In this document: positions 1 to 10,706 of the stretch, piece after piece
How positions within the stretch are numbered: position 1 is the stretch's first letter
Layout of the letters: every line of letters begins with the position of its first letter
NCBI GenBank assembly: GCA_001414345.1
Contig: LLCB01000706.1
Coordinates: forward strand, 1 to 11,714
DNA length: 11,714 nucleotides
DNA from: Hymenoscyphus infarciens
Taxonomy: Eukaryota; Ascomycota; Leotiomycetes; Helotiales; Helotiaceae
Reading direction: 5' to 3'
Position numbers and translations under genes: made by a program
Notes under the pieces: generated by a model
The model's database searches: none
Told to the model about the DNA's origin: nothing
The model's input: only the letters and a program-made list of their open reading frames with translations

Positions 1-455
1 TATATTATAACTTAAATAAAGCTTTCTTTATATATAAATATCTATTTATATAAAAAAGGCTATTTCTAGTAGTACTACTCTAGAGTTTTATAGTACTACT
101 ACTAAAATAAAGTATATTATATTATAAATAAAGCTTTCTTTATCTATAAATATCTCTTTATATATAATAAGAGTATTTCTAGTAGTACTACTCTAGAGTT
201 TCGTAGTACTACTACTAAAGTAAAGTATATATTTTAAATAAAGCTTTCTTTATATATAAATATCTATCTATATATAATAAGACTATTTCTAGTAGTACTA
301 CTCTAAAGTTTCGTAGTACTACTACTAAAGTAAAGTATTTTATATCTTAAATAAAGCTTTATCTATATATAAATATCTATTTATATATAATAAGGCTATT
401 TATAATAGTATTACCTTAGATTTTAGTAGTAGTACTACTAAAATAAAGTATATTT
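1..455. repeat. Tandem array, ~112 bp unit, about 4 copies
   Basis: The block beginning aaataaagctttctttat recurs at 14, 126 and 236, and in shorter form (aaataaagctttatc) at 349, giving periods of 112, 110 and 113 bp. The bases before position 14 match the end of a unit, so the array continues off the left edge. Each unit has an A/T-rich half and a half with an imperfect dyad: agtagtactac (68-78 in the first copy) faces gtagtactact on the other arm. The fourth copy is the most diverged and ends near 455. Copies differ mainly by C/T and G/A: 89-90 is TA where copies 2 and 3 have CG (202-203 and 312-313). The array could be a satellite, an LTR-internal repeat or a subtelomeric repeat; the sequence does not decide. 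Confidence 0.9.
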
Positions 456-908
456 TATTAAATATATATAAAATATAATCTTCTTATTAATAATTTAATA
501 AATTACGATTTTCTTACTCTATTATCTATATATACTATCTTACTAACTTTAACCTCTTAACTTTACTCTTATATAATAGCTAAAATCTAGAAACAACGCT
601 TATACTCTTAATCTACAAGGCCTAGTACTTATATTAAATATATAATAATAAGAATTATTAATTAGTTTTAAAGGTCTTATTCTATTACTAATTTATATAT
701 TAGGCTATATCTAAATACTACTACCTCTTCTCTTAAAAGCTTTAAATATAATTATCTTTTCTCTTCTAATAATAACCTTAAATATTAATAAGAAGATGAT
801 ATTAATAATAATATTCTATAAGAGCTATTAATAGGTTATAGAAACTTATATAACTAAGCTACTAGGATTAATAATTAGGATCTAATTATTAGTCTACTTT
901 CTTAAGCT
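456..908. other. No gene seen; AT-rich spacer
   Basis: All six frames are closed at short intervals and no frame stands out. There is no repeat beyond A/T-rich low complexity. CpA/TpG survivors appear for the first time here, at about 594, 616 and 797. Confidence 0.6.
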
Positions 909-1721
909 ATGTTTAATAGTACTATTAAATACATAGATTAGTTTTATAAACATAAAACTTTTAACGTACTATATATTAGTAACTAAGATAAGTTCGCTCT
1001 TTTTATCTAATTAGCTTATATAGCTTATAATAAAAACTAGACAATATCTATAAATATACTATTTCCTATTACTTATATAGATAGTTAAGAGTAGTATCTA
1101 TAATTAAAGATAGATTCTTCCTATCTACTCTAGTTATCTTAAGACTAGGTTTTTATTTAGACTTACTAGGTCTGTTTAATAATATCTTTATAAGAGGTTC
1201 TATTTTAAAATATATATTTTTATATAGTTTTTAGGACTTTTATATTAAAAAGGGCTTTTACTAGGTCTCTAACCTAAAAAAGCCTTAGAAATATATCTAC
1301 TTCTATTAGTTGAAAGTATCTAAGTTATATAAAGACCTTTTTAATTATAATCTTACTTAAACTATTTACATATTATAAAGAGCTATAGAAAGCTATTAGA
1401 CGCTTAAAGCTATACTTACTAATATCTACTTAGCTTACTTTTATAAGATATCTAAGTTAAGAGAAGCTATAAACCTATATAATATATATATTAATAATAA
1501 CTTTTAATATAAGAGGAAAAAGGAAAAGAAGAGGATTTAATCTATATAAGTCTTAGTAAAAGGGAAATACTTTTTACTTAATACTAATAAGGTTTTACTT
1601 ATATAAGAAGAATATAATATACTTAAATAAGATAGATACTTATATAAGTTCTAAGTAATAGCTTTAGCTAAGAAGTCGTTTTAAAAGTTTAAAGGCTTAG
1701 ATTAGACTAGGCTAATAAACT
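909..1721 (+). pseudogene. Weak RIP-degraded coding trace, product unknown
   Basis: An intact ATG at 909 opens a reading that continues for about 90 codons in the frame of position 909, but with about 12 TAA/TAG codons, close to background. From about 1200 the frame of position 1511 reads better, giving a Leu-Arg-Glu-Ala segment followed by a strongly basic cluster at 1511-1534 (Lys-Arg-Lys-Lys-Glu-Lys-Lys-Arg). Between 1370 and 1720 the frame of 909 is about as open as that frame, so the true frame is ambiguous and indels or an intron are possible. The arrangement of a leucine/alanine helix followed by a basic cluster resembles the C-terminal tail of fungal pogo/Fot1-type transposases. I could not find their DDE-domain motifs upstream, so the family is left unassigned. 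All stops are TAA or TAG, as expected from RIP of CAA, CAG and TGG. Confidence 0.35.
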
Positions 1722-3740
1722 ATGTCTACTATTATAGAAGTATATTATAGTTATTAAATCTTTATTATAGTAAACGATTTAATAATATAATATATTTAGT
1801 AAGAACTATTATAAACCTCTTACTAAAGAATAGCTACTTAATTCTCTAATATAATATTACCTACTAATTTAGTCTATATATTTAACGAAACTATTTAGAG
1901 CTTATATTAAGAGTTTAATATATATTAAATATATTCTATTAATATTCCTATTCTTTAGCTTACTAGTTAGAATTCGGCCTCTATTAAACTAAACACTTTA
2001 GTAATAGAGATAGTAAAGGTACTAAAAGAGATTAGTTAATAAAATCTTATTTAGTTAGTATTTATTATAGGAGTTTAGCTACTAGTTATACCGACTTCCT
2101 TAATACTTAGACTAGATATCGAATAAAGCTTTAACGTCTTAAGTTAAAGTATATACTTTAATCTTAATTCTAAAAGGCTACTATAACTATTAAATAATCT
2201 AAGGCTATAATTAATAATACTTATAATTACCTTATTTTAATTACTTAACTAGATAATTAAGAGAATACTTAAAGAGTAAACGTCGAGGATATAATCTAAG
2301 CTTATATAAGAAAGTAATAGCTTATATACTCTTTCTTCTTATATTAAAATCTATATTATTTTATTAACTAACTTACTTTAGTAGTTTACTATAAAGGAAG
2401 ACATAGAAAGGAGAGTATAGGAGTAGCGACTCTATAAGAAACTATAGTATCTATTTTTATATAAGAAAAGAATAAAAAAAAGGCTTATTAAAGTATTAAG
2501 AGAGAATCTAGTAAATATTAATATTAAGAACTTAGTATTAACTAGAAAACTATACTAGTAAATATTATAAATATCTTAGTACTTATTAGGCTATAGAATA
2601 CTTTAGTAAATAGTTAATAATATAAAGGATATAGTTAATATAAAACTAAGATAGTTAAACATAGATCGGTTATAGTAGGAAATTAAAGGTATAGAACCGG
2701 ATTCTCTATACTAATAGTATATAAAGGTATAGACTTAGTAGTTAATAAAAAAGGAGGTAAAGGTCTTATATTACTAAGTAGTAGTATAAGTATATTAATT
2801 ATAAAATATATAGAACTACTTTAATATATAAGGTATAAAGAAATTAACTACTTATTTTAAAGCTTTTTAGAGAAAGCTTCTCTTAATTAAAATAAGAATA
2901 GAAAAGCTTAAAAGCCTTATTAATAAGTTACTAGTAGTAGAACGACCTCTTATAATTTTATTATTAAAAAGTCTTAACTCTATACTACTTAAAGATAAAT
3001 CTAATAAAATAATTTAGCTTTTTAAGCTCGTCTATATAATAAGCCTATATATTAAAGGAGATAATATTACTAATTTGTTAAGCTTCTTAGGCGATCTTTA
3101 AATTCTATAAGGTATTAATACTTTATAGTGTCTAGAAAGAGTAGTTAAGGAATAAGAGTTTATAAGATAAGAGTAGAAAAGGTTTATAACCTAGTATAAT
3201 AAGACGCTTACTATAGTTCTTATATAGCTAAGCCTATGCTCTAGGGTTTTAAAGGTTTTAAACCTGTATTATAAGCTTCTAAAATTTAAGATAATATAAT
3301 ATATATTATTAGAGGAGTTATTATATAAGTACGATTAGAATATACTTAAAATAGAGCTAAAAGATAGGTTATAAGGTAAGTTAATATAAAAGTAACCCTT
3401 TTTTAATTTACTAATTATAAAAAAGTAATACTTATATTAGTATATAAACATGTTTAATTGTTTTATAAGCTTAGTAAAGTAATAGTATATAATAGGACCG
3501 AAGATAATATAGAAGAGGATAGTAAGAGTAGTAGTAGTAGTAGGAATAGTAAGTAATTCTATATATATATTAATAAAATAGAGAACGTAGAGTAAGTTTT
3601 TATTATATATTAATAACTAACTGTTTTTAAAAAGTAAACTACTTTTAGCTCTCTATTATAATTTATAAATTGAAAAGTAGACTAAGAGGCTCTAAACTTT
3701 TAAACTCTTACTTTAATATAATAGGATTATCTTAATTAAT
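1722..3740 (+). pseudogene. RIP-degraded coding trace B, probably helical protein
   Basis: The frame of the ATG at 1722 carries a recognisable former coding sequence over about 670 codons. The clearest stretch is 2832-3098: 89 codons with 2 stops, against 14 and 15 stops in the other two + frames. Stops elsewhere in the frame run at about one in ten codons and are all TAA or TAG. The decayed product is rich in Leu, Ile, Lys, Gln and Glu with few Gly or Pro, suggesting mainly alpha-helix. A charged part (about 2395-2480) contains clustered Glu, Arg and Lys. I see no zinc knuckle, reverse transcriptase YxDD box, DDE triad or other diagnostic motif. The end near 3740 is where the frame loses its advantage, and the original stop is not identifiable. 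The ATG at 1722 may be internal. Between about 1960 and 2700 the frame of 1979 has a similar stop density, so a frame change there is possible. Family unknown; a mobile-element protein is the likeliest origin because RIP targets repeats. Confidence 0.5.
3519..3556. repeat. AGT/GTA trinucleotide microsatellite
   Basis: Five to six uninterrupted agt units are followed by a broken copy (gtaggaatagtaagtaa). It lies inside the coding trace B frame, where it reads as a run of Val codons (GTA), which before RIP could have been Ala (GCA) or Val (GTG). Low-complexity tract without further function visible. Confidence 0.75.
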
Positions 3741-3979
3741 TTATTTAAAGTATTTAGATTTTATACTATTTATCTAGTATATATAAAGAAGTAAAAGAAG
3801 TCTAAAACCTACTATATTTAGATTACTTTTACTTTAAACACCTCTAGTATTTATATTAAAAACTCGAAGTTTCTATTCTTTTATATTTTTATTAATTATA
3901 TTATTCTTCTATTTATTTATTTATTATTTTATTTATACTTCTATCTATTTATACTTCTATCTACCTTAATTATAATAAT
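3741..3979. other. Non-coding spacer between traces B and C
   Basis: No frame is favoured here. The stretch becomes very T-rich on the + strand from about 3880 (runs of attt and tttat) and contains the 16-bp tandem duplication listed separately. It could be an untranslated region, an intron or intergenic sequence of the former element. Confidence 0.5.
3931..3962. repeat. Exact 16-bp tandem duplication
   Basis: The unit atttatacttctatct occurs twice head to tail at 3931-3946 and 3947-3962 with no mismatch, preceded by attt repeats from 3911. The identity of the two copies suggests replication slippage after, or little affected by, the C-to-T mutation. Confidence 0.9.
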
Positions 3980-6900
3980 ATATACTTCTCTTTATCTTCT
4001 TATCCCTCTTTATCTAAATAGGTAGAATATCTACTTAAAACTATAGGTTTAGTCTTATTCTTCTTAGCTCTCTTAGCCTTAGTTTTAGTAGCTTAAGGAA
4101 TTAGAAGATTCTACTAATAAAATAGAGTAACTACTTCTACTTTAACTACTTAATTAGTAGATAATTCTAGAGTTACTTTAATTAAAAAGATACTTTAACC
4201 CTTCTTATCTTCTAAATTACTTTTACTATCTTAATCCTCTTTCTCTTATATAAAACTAAACATATTAATAGTTAGGTCTAGTATAAAAGAGTCTCTATTA
4301 CTATTATACTATAGAAATAAGTTAAAATTAAACTTATTAAACTTATTATTAATTAGAAAGAGGAGAAGCTAATATACTCTAGCTTTATAAGCGTCTTTAC
4401 TATTTCTATCTCTTTTATCTAAAGCTCTCTTACTACTAAAAATCCTCTACTAGGGTTTTTCTAATAAGTTAGAAGAAGATTCTAGTAGTTTAGTTTTATT
4501 TTAAGAACTATTCTAAGCTACTTTTAGAGCTATGTTTACTAGTTCTAGGGTATACTTAGATACGTTTACTACTTAATTTTAGCTATTATCTTATAATTTA
4601 GAGGTAGGTAAAGAGGACTTTGTTTTAATAGCTTAGGAATTTAGGCTAAGCTTAGAGGACTTTAAGGTTATATTATTAAAAGAGGCTTATTTAGTAGACT
4701 TAAATAAAATAATATCTTATATTCCTAGTATAGCCTTATTCTAGAATAATTTTAATATATCTTAGATAGCTAATAGAGCGTTTAGAAGCTTTATATAAAC
4801 TAAGCTAGTATTTAAAGTCGAAATTAGTAAGCTTAGAAATTTTCTATAATTAGAAGGTTTAAACGAACTTCTAGTAATAGAATCTAGATTTACTAGCTTT
4901 TTAAGTAGAGGTTATATAAGTAGTAAAGTTAAGAGAGGACTACTAAATATTACTATTATTTATTAGTCTTTATAATTAGGAAAGAAAAAGTAGAGAATTA
5001 TTACTTATTCTAGAATCTACTTCTATATTTACTTTAATATTCTCTTTATAAAGCTTAGTATTCTTATTATTAGAGTTATTATACTAAGGTTTCTTTATCT
5101 TATGTTTAACTATATAGACTTAAATTTAGATACTATATAAAGTATAAGGTTAGAGGTTACTTATAAGTAAAAGGATCTACGAAAATAGTATTAGAAGCTA
5201 GTATATACGAACTACTATAAGAAATAATTTTAATTAACATAGTACGTTTTACTATATTAAATATATCTAACTATAAAGTTAATATATTAAAGATATTAGT
5301 ATAAGTATCCTCTATAACTATTATATTATATATCCGCTTTTTACTAATATTCTTAAGCTTAACCGAAGATATTATATTCTTAAACTATTTCTTCTAAACT
5401 CGTTTATCTTCTAAGTCTAAGAATATATCTTCTTTTAAGTACTTATCTACTATTATCTTATAAGTATTTACTAGCTTAGTCTTAAATAACTCCTAAATAG
5501 TAAAGTTATAAGATAGGTAGTTAATATATATTAAGTCTATAAGCTATTAAGTATATATTTATCTAAGGAGCTTATCTTTATATAACTTATCTTAAGTTAT
5601 ATATAATATAGTAAAAATAGTACTTTAAATCTTATTTTTTATATAGTAATTATATAAGGCTATCTTTCTCTAGTAAAGATCTAAAATTTTAATACTACTA
5701 GGTTTATATAGAGAAAGATCTTAAGAAAGATAAATTTCGCTTAGCTAAATTTTTTTCTTCTAGTCTAGTATAAGTTAGATATAAGGAACGAGAATCTATA
5801 ATATATTATTACTCTTAATAGACGTAAATATAACGTTTTTACTCTTAGTAGACTCTTTTTAGTATATATTTAAACGTAGTTTATTAAGTAGTATAGTAAA
5901 AACTAAGACGTTATTATTAAGCTTATTCTTAGCCGAGGCTCTCTACTTACTCTACTAATCCTTAGATTTTAATAGTATTATTATTATATAAAGAGTTTTA
6001 AAGTATTCTTATTTAGCGTTTATAGAGCTCTAAGAACGTATCTCTTAGCCTTAAATCCTATATAGTATATTAGCTTTCTTTAATAGATTATATTTAAAAT
6101 CTTTAAACTACTCGCAGATTCGGTATAATTAATATATAATACTAGAAATAGTTAAATAAGTAACTTAATAAAAAAGAGTTATCTATATATAATAAAGATA
6201 ATAAGTTTATACTTACTTTTAGTATATATAATAATATAGTAGTATAGAACTAGGACCTCTAACTAAAGGTAATATATTTATCTTATACTAGGTTATATTT
6301 ATTTATTAAGAATCGTAGATTATAAGTAAAAGAAAGTATAAAAGGATTTAGAACTTTATAAAAGTTATATTATTACTAGGTATTAGGTCTATATAATAGC
6401 TAGAGAGTAGAGTAGTACTAAGGCTTATTACTTCTATTATAAATATAAGAGATTATTACCTTCTTTATACTCTACTACTAAAAGCTCCTAACCTTATCCT
6501 TTTATAAAGCCTGCTTTTTTATATTTATATAGGTAGAGTATATATCTATATAGCTTTTACCTCTTATCTTATAATTTAAAAGCTTTAAAATTCAGTTTAC
6601 TATACTTAATCTATAACTTTAATCTCTACCTACTATAGTATATAAACCTTAGTTTCTATAATAAATAAAAGCTAATAGATTAGTCTATCTTAATTAAGTT
6701 AATCTTTTCTACTTAGTATAATAAGCATAGTCGAATCCTAACTATCTATAATAAAGACTTCTAGATTATCTTAGCTTATAGTAGTATTATAGTTACCTTA
6801 TTCCTTAAATAGTACTAGGCTAACCTAGAGGTATATAGTATACTAGTCTTTAATATATTTTACTTACTTTAGGTAGAAATATTTAACTCTCTTCTTCTTA

Positions 6901-7972
6901 TCTACTATAACCTTATTAAATATATACCTTACTTAAGCTCTTAGCTTTCTAACTCTATCTCTATTAATATACTCTCTATTTAATACGCTCTTAGTTCTAA
7001 GAGCCTCTAAGTTTCCTCCTCTCTCTCTTCTATTAAATAAGCGTCTTATATAGTCTCTTCTCTTTAAATCGCCTATAAAGCGTATATAATATAAAATAAC
7101 TAGAGCTATTAGTATATACCTTCTATCTCTTATACCTAGTATCTTAAATTAATTTTCTAAAAATAAGAATAACTCCTCTACTTATTATTATAGTAAAGAT
7201 AACTCTCCTAGTTACTATTATAATAATAATAGTAATAATATACTAACTTTATACTAAACCTATTCTTAACACCTAGTCTCTCTTACCTTAATTAGTATAC
7301 TTAAGAAGTTTCTAACTTAGTATATAAGACTCTCTATAAAATAGAAGTTAAAATTATTATAGTAGAACATTAGAGCTATTAATATTATACTATAAACTGT
7401 TAAGAAAGCTCTTAGAATAGCCTAATTTACTAATACTTATATTAACGATTTATTTCTTAGTATATATAAAGGTATTAATTTACTATTATATAAGAAAGAA
7501 TACTATAAATTTAAACTAGTTATATTAAGACTTATTAATAGTATTACTAAAGATATAACTAATCTTCTATTATCTTAGGTTCTCTTAACCTTTATACGTA
7601 TTTCATAGTACTACTAGTAATATACTAATACTAAGTATATTCTTAATACTAAGATTCTACTATCTAAGATATATTACTATATTAGTAAAGAATAAGTAAG
7701 AGTTAATTAAATATATAAGGCTTAAATACTTCTTAATAAAGCTAGAAAATAGTATCTAGCTATATAATAGAATTTATATTTAACTATTAGTAGTTATATA
7801 ACTTAATACTTAGGTCCTAATACTCTCTTTACTTTACTACTACTAGACGAGCTTTTATAGTTAGTATAAAGCTAGATGTTTATAAGTTCTTTAAAGACCT
7901 CTTTTATATATATTCTTTTCTTTTATTTTATTACTTTTTTTATATATTTTATATAACTCTTAAGATTAGTAA
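3980..7972 (+). pseudogene. RIP-degraded large ORF trace C, Ser/Pro/Gln-rich protein
   Basis: This is the clearest dead gene. From 3980 to about 6100 the frame of 4532 is favoured. Between 4532 and 4948 it has 7 stops in 139 codons, against 24 in the next frame and a similar excess in the third. Near 6300 the reading shifts to the frame of 6306, and by about 7155 to that of 7171, which runs to TAA near 7970. The shifts may be introns or indels. The N-terminal third is dominated by Ser, Leu, Thr and Gln with short basic runs such as Arg-Lys-Arg-Arg (about 4355-4366). Since RIP turns CCA/TCA into CTA/TTA, many Leu were probably Pro or Ser, implying a long disordered region. A middle part is Lys/Phe/Ser-rich (about 5680-5760). 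An Asn/Tyr/Ser tract sits at 7171-7236. The last ~300 codons contain more charged, possibly helical sequence. The likely start is the ATA at 3980 (formerly ATG), which is inferred. No enzyme motif is seen and no family assigned. Confidence 0.55.
7211..7242. repeat. TAA/AAT trinucleotide microsatellite
   Basis: An interrupted run of taa units (actattataataataatagtaataata). In the frame of trace C it reads as a Tyr run followed by Asn codons broken by Ser, so it is probably a homopolymeric asparagine tract of the former protein and not an independent satellite. Confidence 0.75.
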
Positions 7973-8255
7973 AAGAAAAGAGAAGAGTTTATATACTTCC
8001 TTTTACTTAAATATAGAGGTATTAATAGAAGTAGAAACTATAATACTACTCTTTTTAGAATTTTATTATACTCTAGATAGAGTAGGGTATATCTTAGCTT
8101 ATAGAGTATAGAATACTAGTAATATTTATAAAAATAATAAAGAAGGAAACTCGTAATTATACTCTAGTTTATTATATATTAGAATCTATAAATATTTACT
8201 ATTCTTATTTCTTAAATTACTTACTATTAAGTAAAGTAACTATAATAATTTTATA

Positions 8256-8294
8256 TAGTACTACTACTAAAGTTAGTAGTACTATTACTAAAGT
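8256..8294. repeat. 21-bp-period direct repeat resembling the left array
   Basis: The 17-mer agtactactactaaagt at 8257-8273 is repeated at 8278-8294 with one difference, T for C. The first copy with its flanking T (tagtactactactaaagt) is identical to 204-221 in the second unit of the left tandem array. The motif is short and of low complexity, so relatedness is suggestive only. Confidence 0.6.
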
Positions 8295-8792
8295 CTAAAA
8301 TCTTAAGACCTATTTTTTAGAATAAACGTATTCTAGTAGAACTTTTTAATAACCTTTAAATAAAATAATAAAATTCCTACTATATATTCTAATATTAATT
8401 ATTTACCTAAGTAGGTACTAAGCTACTAAATACTAGAGGAGTAGTTATAATTTTACTATAGAGATAAGCTAAATAGGATAAGAGGCTTATATACTTACTA
8501 ATAAAAGGTAAATAAAGATAGCTTTAACCTATTTATAACTTTACTTAGTAACTTACTTAGCTATACTACTAACTATACTAAGATACTAACCCTAGCTTAT
8601 ACTTTATAGTATCTTACTTTAAAAACGTAATTTTAATAAGAAAATTAAAAAGTACTTAATACTACTAATTTATTTAACTCTTATTTATTTTACTCTACTT
8701 CTACTCTATTACTATACCTAGTTTACTCTTAATATTATATATCTAATACTTTTAGTATATCTTTTAAATATAGCTTAAAATACTAGATAAAT

Positions 8793-8806
8793 CTCTCTTT
8801 AGAGAG
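8793..8806. other. Small perfect hairpin
   Basis: The arms ctctct (8793-8798) and agagag (8801-8806) pair perfectly across a 2-base tt spacer. There is no T-run positioned to make it a terminator and no neighbouring gene, so it is recorded only as a structure in AT-rich DNA. Confidence 0.4.
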
Positions 8807-8959
8807 TAGAGATATATCTAAACGCTCTTAAAAAAAGAATACTAATATAATAGCTACTTTTTTTTAGAAAACTAGCCTTCTATTATATATAAACCTAAGC
8901 CTAAAAAGGCTTTAAAGCTCTTAAAAGAGAAAGCTCTTTTAAAAGTATCTATTTTTATT

Positions 8960-10706
8960 AATATATTTAGCTCTTTTATCTCTCTACTTCTCTCTTATAT
9001 AAAAGCCTCTCTACTACTATTTTTAACTCTAAAAAGCTTTAAAACTACGTCTATTATATAATATTTAACTTTAATATATATAGAGATAAAAAGAAGAAAG
9101 AATCTCTATTATACTATTATAATTTAAATTAAAAGATATACTTTACTTTTAAAGAGTTAGTAGCTTTAATAAAGATATTATTTATAAAAGATAAGTAGAG
9201 AAAAGACTTCTTATATATAAAGAGTAGCTAGTACTATAGAATTAGTATATTATACTAGATATACTAAAGAATAGCTAGAAAGTATATATAAATAATAAAA
9301 AATTCTAAGAGTAAGTTAAGAGTACTTTATACTAACTTAAGTAATTAGAAATAAAATAGTATACTTATACTATTTAAGTAGAAGTATACTTTTAATACTA
9401 TAATTAAGAGCTTACTTCTACTTCTAGTATACTAATTAAAAAGAAGTTAGTAGATCTATATAAAATATACTTTACTTTATATACTTTTATACTAGTAGAA
9501 GAGCTCTTAATTAATTCTTTTAGTAATAATAATAGTAAAGACGAAGATAATAAAAATATACTATATTAAGTAAATACTACTACTAAAAGATAACTATAAG
9601 AAGAGAGAGTATATAATTATAAGCTTAAAAAGAAGAATAAATTAGAAGCTATATAAAGCTATCTTCTATAAGTATTTATACTATAAATCTTATTATCTAT
9701 ACTCTATAAAAGTATATTATATTTTAAAGAGTAGAAAGAGCTATTATATAATATCTTAGAATAATATTAAGACCTAGGTAAATTATATACTTATAAAAGC
9801 TTTAGAAGTCTTTATTACTACTTCTCTATAGAATTAGATTACTAGCTTTTATAAAGAAAATAAGAAGATAAAATAAAAAAAGAGTAGTACTTAGAAAGAA
9901 ACTAAAAAGAAGAAAAAGAATACTTCTCTTTTTATAGTATAATCTATTAATATTTAGAATTTTTATTAACTTTAACTATAATATTAACCTTTATATATAC
10001 TACTACTATAAAACTATAGAGTATATAGATATATACTACTCTCTAGTATATACTTATATACTAGAAGAAAGCTTTCTTATATATTCTATTATTATAATAA
10101 TTCTATTCTATAATTCTTATTCTTATATTTTTTAAATACTAATAATATAATAAAAGTCTTTAAGAAGTTTATACTTTAAGAGATAGATAATACTAATAAA
10201 GTATAAGTAATATAAGATATAATTCTATAAATCTATAATAAATTTATTAGAATTAAATAACTTAAAACTAGCTATAATAGTAACTTCCTAGTTAGTATAA
10301 GTAGTATAAAAAGAGAGATTACTAAGCTTATTAAAGAATTAATCTCTAGCTTTAAAAGCTTATATAAGAATTATATAGTAGTATAGTAAGAACTTATTAC
10401 TTTAGTATAATAATATTAAATTAGTAATATATAAAAGAAGATAAAGAGAGATATAATATAAGAGAAGAAGAAAGATATAAGAGTAGATAATAATAGACTC
10501 TTTTTTAATAGATCTAAGTAATTTAATAGTATAATAGATAATAGATACTTTAAGAGCTTTTAAAAGAATATTTTTAAGAGTTTTTTAAAAACTTTTATAA
10601 GACGCTTTAGAGTATATTAGTAAGTAATACCTAGGATAATTTTATAAATAATATCTAGAATAAATTAAAAAGTTAAAAAAAGAGCTATAAATTATTTAGA
10701 TTAATA
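8960..10706 (+). pseudogene. RIP-degraded coding trace D, lysine-rich protein
   Basis: The frame of 9001 stays favoured for about 580 codons. Examples: 9511-9756 has 2 stops in 82 codons while the other frames have about 7 and 10 over nearly the same span; 10261-10383 is free of stops for 41 codons. About 9043-9237 also has very few stops. All stops are TAA or TAG. The product is rich in Lys, Tyr, Ile, Ser and Gln. Lys/Arg-rich segments occur at about 9087-9105, 9598-9625, 9850-9925 (a long run of Lys with Glu and Thr) and 10430-10480. The part after 10150 is charged and probably helical or coiled coil. Many Ile and Tyr may be former Met/Thr and His/Cys. No diagnostic motif (DDE, YxDD, zinc knuckle, integrase HHCC) is recognised and no family assigned. 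The frame of 8949 competes over 8950-9120, so the 5' end is uncertain. No CpA or TpG remains anywhere in it. Confidence 0.55.

Larger units (their letters stand above)
7973..8959. other. No gene seen; repeat remnant inside
   Basis: I find no frame with a convincing deficit of stops on either strand in this ~1 kb. It starts just after the last surviving CpA/TpG of the window (7877). It holds the short direct repeat at 8256-8294 and two small perfect or near-perfect hairpins at 8793-8806 and around 8896-8909. It may be the spacer or terminal region between two dead elements. Confidence 0.5.

Noticed and set aside
1..455. CRISPR array
   Set aside because: The repeats are contiguous 110-113 bp tandem units without unique spacers, in what appears to be a fungal genome.
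909..1860. C-terminal part of a pogo/Fot1-type DDE transposase
   Set aside because: A Leu-Arg-Glu-Ala helix followed by a basic cluster at 1511-1534 resembles the tail of that family, but I could not find the upstream DDE motifs and two frames compete. Kept only as a possibility inside the trace entry.
1960..3300. Minus-strand coding sequence (a stretch near 2660-2790 gives a readable minus-strand peptide)
   Set aside because: Frame-specific loss of stops was clear only on the + strand (2 against 14 and 15 at 2832-3098). The minus reading is short and has normal stop density on both sides.
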